Positions 52,870 to 60,875 of a stretch of 64,000 bases of DNA are shown here, one piece after another; the stretch's first letter is position 1, and every line of letters starts with the position of its first letter. The notes under the pieces were generated by a model that was not told the origin of the DNA, ran no database searches, and was given only the letters and a program-made list of their open reading frames with translations. The position numbers and the translations under genes are program-made. This stretch comes from WHSW01 sp033856255 (lineage in GTDB: Bacteria; Actinomycetota; Thermoleophilia; Solirubrobacterales; 70-9). The stretch is taken from assembly GCA_033856255.1 (NCBI GenBank), contig JAWVFH010000023.1, positions 62,001 to 126,000 on the forward strand, given 5' to 3'.

Positions 52870-53346
52870 ATGGCGAAAAAGGGCAAGCGCAAGGCCGCGC
52901 CGGGCGACGTCGCCAGCAACCGCCGGGCCTCGCACAAGTACGAGCTCGTCGAGCGCTTCGAGGCCGGGATCGAGCTGCAGGGGACCGAGGTGAAGTCGTT
53001 GCGCGAGGGCAAGACCCAGATCGGCGACGCCTACGCGGTGATCGAGGACGGCGAGGTGTGGCTGCGAAACGCTCACATCCCGCCCTATGAGCAGGCGGCC
53101 GAGAACCATGATCCGGAGCGCCCGCGGAAGCTGCTTCTGCATCGCTACGAGATCGAGCGGCTGATCGGCCGCATGCAGCGCAAGGGCCTGACCCTGATCC
53201 CCACCCGGGTCTACTTCAAGGGCTCCCGGGCGAAGGTCGAGCTGGCGCTGGCGACCGGCAAGCAGCAGCACGACCGCCGCCGCGAGATCCGCGATCGAGA
53301 CGTCCAGCGCGATGTCGAGCGCGAGCTGAGCGATCGACAACGCTGA
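52870..53346 (+). CDS. smpB: SsrA-binding protein SmpB
   Basis: 158 residues, partner of tmRNA in ribosome rescue. NRRASHKYELVERFEAGIELQGTEVKSLREGKTQIGDAYA is the diagnostic start, and KGLTLIPTRVYFKGSRAKVELALATGKQQHDRRREIRDRD completes the barrel and basic tail. It begins 1 bp after rnr. No tmRNA gene follows within the next 120 bp. Confidence 0.97.
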   Translation: MAKKGKRKAAPGDVASNRRASHKYELVERFEAGIELQGTEVKSLREGKTQIGDAYAVIEDGEVWLRNAHIPPYEQAAENHDPERPRKLLLHRYEIERLIGRMQRKGLTLIPTRVYFKGSRAKVELALATGKQQHDRRREIRDRDVQRDVERELSDRQR

Positions 53347-53375
53347 CGTCTCGCCGCCGCCCAGGCGTGCGGCAG

Positions 53376-53393
53376 GCACGAGATCGTTCGTGC
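53376..53393 (+). terminator. Possible hairpin terminator after smpB
   Basis: GCACGA (53376-53381), 6-nt loop, TCGTGC (53388-53393), 30 bp after the smpB stop, without a T-tract. Weak evidence. Confidence 0.25.
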
Positions 53394-53463
53394 AGGCGCA
53401 GGGAACCGGGATCTGGCCGCGAAAACGCTGGCGAGCCCAGGTAGCTCATGAGACGATTCCCCC

Positions 53464-56133
53464 ATGCGCTCTTTCGGAATGGAAGGCAATAACAAGAAGG
53501 GCGATGACGCCGAGCAGGGCCCGGAGACGGGTCAACCCCCTCGCGCGGGCGCACCCGCTGAGCCACCGCCCCCCGCTTCAGATCCCGCTGGGGGCCCTCC
53601 GGCGCCGCCCGAGCCCCAGCCACCCTCAGCGCAGCCGCCGCAGTATCCGTTCGAGCCGCCGCCCGCCGCCGAGTCCGGCCCCCCCGAGCCTGAGCCGCCG
53701 TCTTCCGAGCCGGCGCCGCGTCGGCCGGACGCCCTGCCGCCCGGTCTGATCCGCCGGCCGCCGCCAGCGGAGCCTGCCCCCCCTGCACCCGCTCCGTCAC
53801 CCTCCTCGGCCCCTGGTCCCCAGCCGCCTTCTCCGGCCCCCGCTTCTCCCGCCGCGCAGCCGCCCGCCCCTCCGGCCGCTGATCCGGCGCCGCCGGCCGC
53901 TCAGCCCGCACCGCCCCACGATCGGCCAGCGGAGGAGGGGCCCCCGGTCTCGGTGCCGCCGCCCGGCGTTCCCGCAGCGCCGCCGCCGATGCCGATCGCG
54001 GCCAAGCCCGCCTCGCGGCGCGAGCAGCGACGCCGCCAGCAGGAGGAGGCGAAGGCTAAGCGGCTTGCGGCTCGCCAGCAGAAGGCGGCGGAGAAGGCCG
54101 CGAAGAAGGGCAAGGCCCCGGCGCCGGCCGCCCCCGCCCCCGCCCCCGCTGCCGCCCATCCCGCCGCGGCCGTTCCCGCGCCGCCGGCCCCCGAGTCGGA
54201 GAACAAGGGTCCGATCGGCAGCTACATGGATTACCGCAACCGCAAGATCCTCGAGCAGAAGAACAAGAAGGCGCAGAAGAAGGCTGAGCGAGCGGCGAAG
54301 AAGGGCAATGCCCCGGCGCCCGCCGCTCCCGCTCCCGCTCCCGCTGCCGCCCAGCCCGCCGCGGCCGCTCCCACGGCACCCGCCGCCGAGCCGGTTGCTG
54401 CCGAGCCGGAGAAGAAGGGCCCGATCGGCGGCTACATGGACTACCGCAACCGCAAGATCCTCGAGCAGAAGAACAAGAAGGCGCAGAAGAAGGCTGAGCG
54501 TGCGGCGAAGAAGGGCAAGGCCCCCGTGCCGCCCGCCGCCCCGGTCGCCGCGCCGCCCGCCGCCCCGGCCCCCGCCCAACCCCCCGCGGCAGTTCCCGCA
54601 CCACCCGCCGCGGCCGCGCCCGCCCCCCGGACCCCGGTCGCGCCGCCGGTCGCAGGCCAGCCCGCCGCCACCGCGCCGGTGGCCGCCGCGCCGGAGAAGA
54701 AGGGCGGCCCGATCGGCCGCTACATGGCCTACCGCAACCGCAAGATCCTGGAGCAGAAGAACAAGAAGGCGCAGAAGAAGGAGCAGCGAGCCTTGGCCGC
54801 CGCCGAGAAGCGCCAGAAGAGCGACCAGGCGAAGGCCGCGAGCGCCCAGAAGGAGCTCGCCAAGAAGGCCGCTCGCAAGGGAAAGCGGGGCAAGGGCCCG
54901 CCGGCCGCGGCGCCGGCGCCACCGGTCCCGCCGTCAGCGCCTCCGGCTGCCGCTCCCGGAGGCGGGGCCGCGACCCTGCCCGCGACGGTGGCCGCCGCTG
55001 GCGCCGCGAGTGCGGCAGGGGTCGCCGGTGCGCTCGGCGCGGCTGGGCGTGGATCCGAACCGGAGACCGAGGCGATGCAGGCGGTCCCGCCGCCCGTTCG
55101 CAATCTCGCCGACGTGAGCTCGTTCGAGCCGGTCGAGCCTCCCGCCGCGACGGAGCCCGAGCCCAGAGCGCCCGAGCCCGAACCGCCCGTTCCCAGCGAG
55201 CGCCGGCCGGCGGTCAGCGCACCGTCAGCCGATGAGCAGACGATCCGTGAGGCCGCCGAGCGCGAGGCGCTCGCCCGGCTGGCGGAGGCCGAGCGCCGCA
55301 GCGACGCCGAGCGCGCGCAGGCGGGCGAGGTGGAGACCAGGCATCAGGCTGAAGACGTCGAGCGGGTGCAGGCCGAGGCGGAGGAACGGATCGACCAGGC
55401 CCGCGCCGAGGCCGAGGAGCGCGTCCGCCGCACGGCGGAGGCGACGCGCCGCGCGGCAGAGGAGCGCCAGCGCGCCGAGATCGAACGCCACGAGCCCAAG
55501 CGCGAGGCGATGCTGGGCGAGCTCCAGCGCGCGGAGGACCAGCTCCAGGAGCACCGTGTCGAGGAGGAGAAGCTGGCCCAGGAGCTCAACGAGACCGAGA
55601 AGCGGGTGGCCGAGAACCAGCGCAAGACCGACGAGGCCCTGCGCCGCGCCACGGCCCGCCTCGAGGAGGTCGAGGCCCGCGCCGCCGAGGCCGAGCAGCG
55701 CGCCGTGCGCGCGGAGGAGCTGGCTGCCGCGAAGGCCGAGGAGGCCGACCGCAACGACCGCCTGCGCGGGATGCTCGACCGGATCGCCGATGCGGAGCGC
55801 CGCGCGAGCTCGGCCGAGCAGCGCGCGCGCGAGGCCGTCGACCGGGCGGCCGAGCCGCTGGCGGAGGTCGACACGTCGAAGATCTTCGATCAACCCGACG
55901 CCGATGCCGAGCCCGAGCCGGAGTCCCTGCCACCGTCCACCGGTGGTCCGGTGGCGATCAACACGGCCACCTACGAGGAGCTGCGCACGCTTGGCCTCTC
56001 GGTCACCCAGACGGGCCGCGTGCTCGCCTACCGGGAACGGATCGGCGGCTTCGGCACGCTCGACGACCTCGACCGGATCCCCGGCTTCGACCAGTCCTTC
56101 CTCGACGAGCTGAAGACCAAGGTCGTCATCTAG
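53464..56133 (+). CDS. Large repeat/coiled-coil protein with C-terminal helix-hairpin-helix domain
   Basis: 889 residues (ATG 53479 possible). Residues 1-175 are Pro/Ala/Gly rich. Residues 248-281, 318-351 and 413-443 are three copies of a basic module KGPIGxYMDYRNRKILEQKN + KKAQKKAERAAKK, separated by Ala/Pro linkers. Residues about 590-800 are a charged Ala/Glu/Arg coiled coil. Residues 830-889 form a ComEA-like helix-hairpin-helix unit (VAINTATYEELRTLGLSVTQ, RVLAYRERIGGFGTLDDL, DRIPGF). It has no signal peptide or membrane segment. The layout suggests a DNA- or scaffold-binding cytoplasmic protein; no known family matches the whole. No Shine-Dalgarno is visible. Confidence 0.8.
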   Translation: MRSFGMEGNNKKGDDAEQGPETGQPPRAGAPAEPPPPASDPAGGPPAPPEPQPPSAQPPQYPFEPPPAAESGPPEPEPPSSEPAPRRPDALPPGLIRRPPPAEPAPPAPAPSPSSAPGPQPPSPAPASPAAQPPAPPAADPAPPAAQPAPPHDRPAEEGPPVSVPPPGVPAAPPPMPIAAKPASRREQRRRQQEEAKAKRLAARQQKAAEKAAKKGKAPAPAAPAPAPAAAHPAAAVPAPPAPESENKGPIGSYMDYRNRKILEQKNKKAQKKAERAAKKGNAPAPAAPAPAPAAAQPAAAAPTAPAAEPVAAEPEKKGPIGGYMDYRNRKILEQKNKKAQKKAERAAKKGKAPVPPAAPVAAPPAAPAPAQPPAAVPAPPAAAAPAPRTPVAPPVAGQPAATAPVAAAPEKKGGPIGRYMAYRNRKILEQKNKKAQKKEQRALAAAEKRQKSDQAKAASAQKELAKKAARKGKRGKGPPAAAPAPPVPPSAPPAAAPGGGAATLPATVAAAGAASAAGVAGALGAAGRGSEPETEAMQAVPPPVRNLADVSSFEPVEPPAATEPEPRAPEPEPPVPSERRPAVSAPSADEQTIREAAEREALARLAEAERRSDAERAQAGEVETRHQAEDVERVQAEAEERIDQARAEAEERVRRTAEATRRAAEERQRAEIERHEPKREAMLGELQRAEDQLQEHRVEEEKLAQELNETEKRVAENQRKTDEALRRATARLEEVEARAAEAEQRAVRAEELAAAKAEEADRNDRLRGMLDRIADAERRASSAEQRAREAVDRAAEPLAEVDTSKIFDQPDADAEPEPESLPPSTGGPVAINTATYEELRTLGLSVTQTGRVLAYRERIGGFGTLDDLDRIPGFDQSFLDELKTKVVI
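54205..54306 (+). repeat. Basic module, copy 1 (in the helix-hairpin-helix gene)
   Basis: 34 codons beginning KGPIGSYMDYRNRKILEQKN. Nearly identical to copy 2 at the nucleotide level over RNRKILEQKNKKAQKKAE. Confidence 0.9.
54415..54516 (+). repeat. Basic module, copy 2
   Basis: 34 codons beginning KGPIGGYMDYRNRKILEQKN; 70 codons after copy 1. Confidence 0.9.
54700..54792 (+). repeat. Basic module, copy 3
   Basis: Begins KGGPIGRYMAYRNRKILEQK; 95 codons after copy 2, more diverged at its end (KKEQRA). Confidence 0.88.
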
Positions 56134-56165
56134 CCGAGTACCCTCGTTGCACACCGCCCACCGGG

Positions 56166-56210
56166 CTCTCTCGTCCTCTCTTTCCCTGTGAGCGTTGCTC
56201 AACGAGAGAG
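56166..56210 (+). repeat. Hairpin between the helix-hairpin-helix gene and the small peptide gene
   Basis: CTCTCTCGT (56166-56174) and ACGAGAGAG (56202-56210) form a perfect 9-bp stem; the loop contains a smaller GAGC-GTT-GCTC hairpin. It ends 18 nt before ATG 56229. Either a terminator for the upstream gene or leader structure for the small one. Confidence 0.5.
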
Positions 56211-56228
56211 GGCGAGAATAGAGCGGTT

Positions 56229-56360
56229 ATGAGCGACGGTCTATGGGTCGTGCTCGGCTTCCTAGCCCTTCTGTTCATCCTCTTTCTCCTCTATCGAGCG
56301 GTTACCGCGTCGGAAGCGCTCGACAGCCGGCGCCGAGAGAGGGAGCGCGAACGGAACTAG
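56229..56360 (+). CDS. 43-residue single-helix membrane peptide
   Basis: MSDGLWVVLGFLALLFILFL then LYRAVTASEALDSRRRERERERN: one strongly hydrophobic helix (about 5-22) followed by a charged, basic tail that should face the cytoplasm. The AGAGAGGG purine run lies about 17 nt upstream, rather far for a ribosome-binding site. The stop overlaps the end of the convergent flavoprotein gene by 4 bp. The composition resembles small regulatory membrane peptides; no homologue is recognised. Confidence 0.55.
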   Translation: MSDGLWVVLGFLALLFILFLLYRAVTASEALDSRRRERERERN

Positions 56361-57727
56361 ACGCCGTACTTCTCCAGGAGCTTCAGCCACACCTCGCTGC
56401 GGGTCGGGAACGCCGGAACCGCGTGGGCGAGCTGTGAGATCGGGATCTCGGCGCTGACGGCGATCGTCGCCGCGTGCAGGGATTCGGCGATCTCGGGGCC
56501 GACGAAGCTGGCGCCGACGATCAGGTCGCGATCCGTGTCGACGACGATCCGCGACGTCCCCGGCGCGTTGCGGCCGTGGAAGCTGGCGCCGGCGTTGGCC
56601 GCCGTCGCGACGTCGACGGCCCGCGCCTTCACGCCCTCCTTCTCGGCCCCGGCGAGCGTCCGGCCGACGGCGCCGAGCTGGGGGTCGGTGAACACGATCC
56701 GCGGCGAGCCGATCAGATCCGCGCGAGCCGCCACGTCCTCGCCCAGGATCACGTCGGCGCAGATCCGCGCCTGGTATTTGCCCATGTGGGTGAGCAGTGC
56801 CCGTCCGTTGACGTCGCCGATCGCGTACAGCCACTCCGACCCGCCGACCCGCAGCCGGTCGTCGACATCGAGGTAGCCGCCCGCCTCGACCCCGGCGGTC
56901 TCCAGCCCGAGCTCGCTCGTCCGCGGCCGCCGCCCGACCGCGACCAGGAGCTCGTCTCCGCGCAGCTCCTCGCCGTCCTCCAGTCGCAGCGTCACCTGCC
57001 CGCCCTCGCCCCGAGAAGCGCCGACGGCCTTGACGCCGGTCCTGATCTCGACCCCGCGGGCCTCCAGCGCGGCGGCGATCTGCTCGCTCGCGAACGGCTC
57101 CTCGGTCGCCAGGATCCGATCGACCGCCTCGACCAGGGCGACGCTCGAGCCGAGGCTGCTCCATGCCTGCGCCAGCTCGACCCCGACCACGCCGCCGCCC
57201 AGGATCAGCAGCCGCCCCGGCACTTGCTCGGCCGTCGTCGCCTCACGGTTGCTCCACGGCCTGGCCTCGGCGAGCCCCTCGATCGGCGGCACGGCGGCGG
57301 CCGTCCCGGTGGCGATCACGACCGCCTCGGTGGCTCGCAGGCGGTCCCCGCCGGTGACCACCATCCGCTCGCCGTCGAGCGCCGCGCGCCCTCGGAAGAG
57401 CTCGATCCCGCGCTCCTCGAGCCACGGCTCCTGGCCGCTGTCGTCACGGTCGTGGATCACCTCGTCGCGGCGGGCGAGTACGAGCTCGGGGTCGAGCTCG
57501 CCCGAGACCATCTCGCGCACGCCCGGGACGCGCTCGATCTCGGCCAGCAGCTCGGCCGGGCGCAGCAGCGCCTTCGACGGCATGCAGGCGTAATAGGAGC
57601 ACTCGCCGCCGATCAGCTCCTGTTCAACGATCGCCACCCGCAGGCCGCCGTCGGCGGCCCGCCCGGCGCAGACCTCCCCCGCCGGGCCGGCGCCGATCAC
57701 GATCACATCGAACTCTCGCTCGGCCAT
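56357..57727 (-). CDS. Pyridine nucleotide-disulfide oxidoreductase (lipoamide dehydrogenase-like)
   Basis: 456 residues from ATG 57727; ATG 57769 would overlap the divergent gene. FAD-binding VIVIGAGPAGEVCAG starts the protein; the redox pair is C43-SYYA-C48 in GGECSYYACMPSKALL. NAD(P) site LLILGGGVVGVELAQ follows, and YAIGDVNG is the second FAD site. The C-terminal dyad usually reads HPTxxE in glutathione and lipoamide reductases; here it is FPTRSE, so the proton-relay histidine is missing. The substrate is therefore uncertain. Confidence 0.88.
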   Translation of the reverse strand: MAEREFDVIVIGAGPAGEVCAGRAADGGLRVAIVEQELIGGECSYYACMPSKALLRPAELLAEIERVPGVREMVSGELDPELVLARRDEVIHDRDDSGQEPWLEERGIELFRGRAALDGERMVVTGGDRLRATEAVVIATGTAAAVPPIEGLAEARPWSNREATTAEQVPGRLLILGGGVVGVELAQAWSSLGSSVALVEAVDRILATEEPFASEQIAAALEARGVEIRTGVKAVGASRGEGGQVTLRLEDGEELRGDELLVAVGRRPRTSELGLETAGVEAGGYLDVDDRLRVGGSEWLYAIGDVNGRALLTHMGKYQARICADVILGEDVAARADLIGSPRIVFTDPQLGAVGRTLAGAEKEGVKARAVDVATAANAGASFHGRNAPGTSRIVVDTDRDLIVGASFVGPEIAESLHAATIAVSAEIPISQLAHAVPAFPTRSEVWLKLLEKYGV

Positions 57728-57749
57728 CCGATCGGGTACATAAGCAGCC

Positions 57750-58796
57750 GTGGCGAAGAAGCGCGACAAGCTCTCCGACTACCGGGCCAAGCGGGACTTC
57801 GGCCGCACCTCCGAGCCGAGCGGGGATGCGCCGGCAGAGGGGGAGGGGCGGTTCGTCATCCAGGAGCACCACGCCACCCGGCTCCACTGGGACCTGCGGC
57901 TGGAGCGCGACGGGGTCCTCGCGTCGTGGGCCCTGCCGCGCGGCGTGCCGCGCGATCCCGACCGCAACCGGCTCGCCGTCCACACCGAGGACCATCCGCT
58001 CGAGTACCTCGACTTCGCCGGCGAGATCCCGAAGGGGGAGTACGGCGGCGGCACGATGGCCGTCTGGGACAGCGGCACCTACGAGGCCGAGAAGTGGGAG
58101 GACGCGAAGCTGATCGTCCGCTTCCACGGCGAGCGGGTCAGCGGCCGGTACTCGCTGTTTCGCACCCGCGGCAAGGACTGGATGATCCACCGGATGGACC
58201 CGCCTGAGCCGGGCGAGCCGCTGCCCGAGCGGCTCGAGCCGATGTTCGCCACACCGGGCCGGATGCCGTCCGGCGACGCCGATTGGGCATTCGAGATCCA
58301 CTGGCCGGGCGAGCGGGTGATCGCGCTCGTCGACACCGGCCATCTGACGCTCCTGAACGCGGCGGGCGACGACATCCGCCCGCTCTTTCCCGAGCTGTTC
58401 GCAATTGCGCTCGAGCTTGGGGGAATGCCCGTCGCGCTCGACGGGGTCGTCTCAGCCGAGGCGCTCGACCGCCGCCTGGGCGCCGCGAACCCGTCACAGG
58501 TCCGCCGGCTTCGCACTCAGGTGCCCGCCACCCTGATCGCGTTCGACATCCTCCACTCAGACCGGGAGAGCCTGCTCGAGCTCCCGTACGAGGAGCGGCG
58601 CGAGCGGCTCGAGGAGCTCGGGCTCGACGGGCCCGGATGGCAGACGCCCGCCTGTCACCGCGGCGACGGCAACGCCCTGCGCCAGGCCGCCAAGCGCCAG
58701 GGCCTTCGCGGCGTGGTCGGCAAGCGCCTCGGATCGCCCTACCGGCCGGGCGAGCGGAGCCGCGACTGGCGCGAGATCCCGGTTACGCGTCGCTGA
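57750..58796 (+). CDS. LigD-type 3'-phosphoesterase fused to a catalytically altered ligase domain
   Basis: 348 residues from GTG 57750. Residues about 10-150 are the LigD phosphoesterase (PE) domain: FVIQEHHATRLHWDLRLERDG and HTEDHPLEYLDFAGEIPKGEYGGG keep the metal-binding histidines, Asp and Arg. Residues about 165-345 resemble an ATP-dependent DNA ligase nucleotidyltransferase fold, but the nucleophile lysine of EIKWDG is His184 (FEIHWPGE), DGE is DGV, and EGVVxKR is RGVVGKR. It should trim 3' ends but not seal nicks. A role in NHEJ-like end processing is inferred; no Ku gene is in the window. Confidence 0.87.
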   Translation: MAKKRDKLSDYRAKRDFGRTSEPSGDAPAEGEGRFVIQEHHATRLHWDLRLERDGVLASWALPRGVPRDPDRNRLAVHTEDHPLEYLDFAGEIPKGEYGGGTMAVWDSGTYEAEKWEDAKLIVRFHGERVSGRYSLFRTRGKDWMIHRMDPPEPGEPLPERLEPMFATPGRMPSGDADWAFEIHWPGERVIALVDTGHLTLLNAAGDDIRPLFPELFAIALELGGMPVALDGVVSAEALDRRLGAANPSQVRRLRTQVPATLIAFDILHSDRESLLELPYEERRERLEELGLDGPGWQTPACHRGDGNALRQAAKRQGLRGVVGKRLGSPYRPGERSRDWREIPVTRR

Positions 58797-59829
58797 GGCT
58801 GAGGAACAGATCCTGCTCGGCGGCCGACCCCGCGGGGCGCTTGTGGCCATACATCTCGCGGTCGGCCCGGGCGATGATCCCGGCGGCCGAATCGCCGTGT
58901 TCGGGATAGCAGGCGCCGCCGAGCGAGCAGGCGGAGAGCGGGGCGACGGCCCTCGAGACTCGGGCCGCCAGCAGCGGCAGAGCGCCGCGGCCCGCGTCCG
59001 GGAAGATGAGGGCGAACTCGTCGCCTCCGAGGCGCCCGAGTGCGTCGATGCCCCGCACCACGTCGGCCATCGCGTCGACGATCGCGCAGAGCAGCTCGTC
59101 GCCGGCGGCGTGCCCGTGCTCGTCGTTGACCCGCTTGAAGTCATCGAGGTCGATGACGACGATGGCAAACGGGGCGCCGGTGCGGTCGGACCGGGCGGCC
59201 TCCTCGTCGAGTCGCTCCTCGAGGCCGAGGCGGTTGAGGCACCCGGTCAGCGGGTCGGTACGCGAGATCCGGGCCAGCTCGCGGCGCTGGGTGGCGGCGT
59301 TGATCGCGGCCCAGGCGCAGAGCATCGACGTCCCGACCAGGGCTGCCGCCTCGAACAGGGTCGCGGTCAGCCCATTGTCACCGCCGATCAGGGCGATCGT
59401 GCCCAGCGCGGTCAGGTTCATCGCCGCGGCCACGATCACCAGGCGAGGCGGATAGAAGACCGCCGAAAACGCCTGGGTGAGGAAGAGCAGGACCGTGAAC
59501 GGGCTCGAGATGCCGCCGTCGAGGGTCGCGACCGTGGCGATCAGGGCCGCGTCGGCGCCGGTCCAGGAGAGAAAGAACGCGTTGCGGGTGCCACGCCTCG
59601 CGAGCACTCGATCGAAGGGCAGAAGGAGGAGGGGGATGGCTCCGAATCCCGCCACCACCAGCAGGACCAGGATCGCCGTCCGATTCGGCTCGCTCCAGGT
59701 GCTCAGGAGGTACGGGACCGCGGCGACCACGACCAGCAGGGTCGACAGCACTCCCGCAGGAAGGCTGGGCAGCACCGCGCGTAGTTCGGGGTCGCCGATT
59801 CCGCGCGCCCCTTGCTCGCCTCTCCTCAT
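58783..59829 (-). CDS. Multi-pass membrane GGDEF diguanylate cyclase
   Basis: 348 residues. About six membrane helices (roughly 20-170) with no recognised extracellular sensory domain precede a GGDEF domain (about 180-340). Active loop LGGDEF is intact, and an RGID inhibitory I-site lies five residues upstream (VRGIDALGRLGGDEF). It would make c-di-GMP from two GTP. This is the second cyclase of the window; no EAL or HD-GYP phosphodiesterase is present. Its 3' end overlaps the LigD-like gene by 14 bp. Confidence 0.92.
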   Translation of the reverse strand: MRRGEQGARGIGDPELRAVLPSLPAGVLSTLLVVVAAVPYLLSTWSEPNRTAILVLLVVAGFGAIPLLLLPFDRVLARRGTRNAFFLSWTGADAALIATVATLDGGISSPFTVLLFLTQAFSAVFYPPRLVIVAAAMNLTALGTIALIGGDNGLTATLFEAAALVGTSMLCAWAAINAATQRRELARISRTDPLTGCLNRLGLEERLDEEAARSDRTGAPFAIVVIDLDDFKRVNDEHGHAAGDELLCAIVDAMADVVRGIDALGRLGGDEFALIFPDAGRGALPLLAARVSRAVAPLSACSLGGACYPEHGDSAAGIIARADREMYGHKRPAGSAAEQDLFLSLSDA

Positions 59830-59919
59830 GGATCACGTATCGACCGCGGGCGGGCATCTCTTGATCACCCGGACCCCCAAATTCCGCTCGATTACTGGCC
59901 GTGTGGCCAGCCGACGTCG

Positions 59920-60798
59920 CTAGACGTCGCCTAGGCCCCTTTGCAGGAAGGTCTGGTCGACGCCGATCGCGAGCGCGACGACGAGCACGAGGTAGACGAC
60001 GGCGACCAGCGCGCGGGTGCGAGCCGGGATCGCGTGATACGCCCGCGCCTCGGGCGTCTTGCGGCGCTGCCAGCGATGCCAGAGCTCGAAGCCGCCGAAG
60101 AGCAGGATCAGCAGCAGGATCGGGTTGAAGAAGGCGACCGTGAGCACGATCAGGGCGGCGTAGCCGACCAGCCACATCCAGGGGGAGAGCGCGGCCATCG
60201 CGCGGCCGCCGTCGAGCGGCAGCACGGGCAGCAGGTTGAAGAGGTTGATGAAGAAGCCGACGTAGGCGAGCGCCTGCCAGAACTCGTTCCCCGTCGCCAG
60301 CCAGATGCCGAGCGGAACCAGGGTTGCGAGCGTGCCCAGGATCGGGCCCGCCAGGCCCACCCGCGCCTCGGCGGCGGCGTCGTCGCCCATCGACTTCGCC
60401 GTGATCACGGCGCCGAGGAAGGGGATGAACATCGGCGCCGAGGCCGGGACGCCCTCGCGCCGCAGCTGGATCACGTGCCCGATCTCGTGCAGGAAGAGCA
60501 GGACCACGAAACCGACCGCGAACGACCAGCCCCAGAACAGCGCGTAGGCGGCGATCGAGACCAGCATCGTCCCCGATGTGGTCAGCAGCTTCACCTTCGG
60601 CAACAGCAGCAGGATCGCCTTCAGCTTCGTCGCCAGCAGCACCATCCCGGCACCGATCGGGCCGAACCAGCGCTTCAACCGCTCGCCCAGGCTCTCGCGT
60701 CCCGAGCCCGGATGGATCGGCTCGTAATCGCGCGGGGCAGGCGGCGGAGCGGGCGCCGGGCTCGGCGTGCGCCAGCCGGTATTCGGTGCGTCGCTCAT
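59920..60798 (-). CDS. Site-2 protease-like membrane metalloprotease (M50)
   Basis: 292 residues from ATG 60798 (TTG 60804 two codons earlier). A proline-rich N-terminus precedes about six membrane helices. Zinc motif LHEIGH (HExxH) lies in the first core helix, and NLFNLLPVLPLDGGR supplies the third ligand Asp, both intact. It cleaves transmembrane anti-sigma or signalling proteins in other bacteria. No PDZ domain is evident. No partner anti-sigma gene is adjacent. A TATCCT box lies 9 nt upstream. Confidence 0.9.
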   Translation of the reverse strand: MSDAPNTGWRTPSPAPAPPPAPRDYEPIHPGSGRESLGERLKRWFGPIGAGMVLLATKLKAILLLLPKVKLLTTSGTMLVSIAAYALFWGWSFAVGFVVLLFLHEIGHVIQLRREGVPASAPMFIPFLGAVITAKSMGDDAAAEARVGLAGPILGTLATLVPLGIWLATGNEFWQALAYVGFFINLFNLLPVLPLDGGRAMAALSPWMWLVGYAALIVLTVAFFNPILLLILLFGGFELWHRWQRRKTPEARAYHAIPARTRALVAVVYLVLVVALAIGVDQTFLQRGLGDV

Positions 60799-60807
60799 CG
60801 TCAATCA

Positions 60808-60813
60808 AGGATA
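60808..60813 (-). promoter_or_regulatory. TATCCT -10-like box before the site-2 protease gene
   Basis: On the minus strand TATCCT, then 9 nt to ATG 60798. The inverted repeat copy 2 lies just upstream of the expected -35 region. Confidence 0.3.
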
Positions 60814-60830
60814 CGGAGCGGGTGCATCCG

Positions 60831-60875
60831 CAAATGGCGAGTTTCGGGTCGTATGGACCCGAAACCCGCCAATTG
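60831..60875. repeat. Dispersed inverted repeat, copy 2
   Basis: Left arm GGCGAGTTTCGGGTC (60836-60850), 5-nt loop GTATG, right arm GACCCGAAACCCGCC (60856-60870), one mismatch; outer CAAATGG/CCAATTG extends the pairing to 20 bp. Related to copy 1 at 26914-26956. Confidence 0.78.

Noticed and set aside
53347..53463. Possible tmRNA gene after smpB
   Set aside because: Only about 117 bp before the next gene, with no tRNA-like ends or tag-reading frame.
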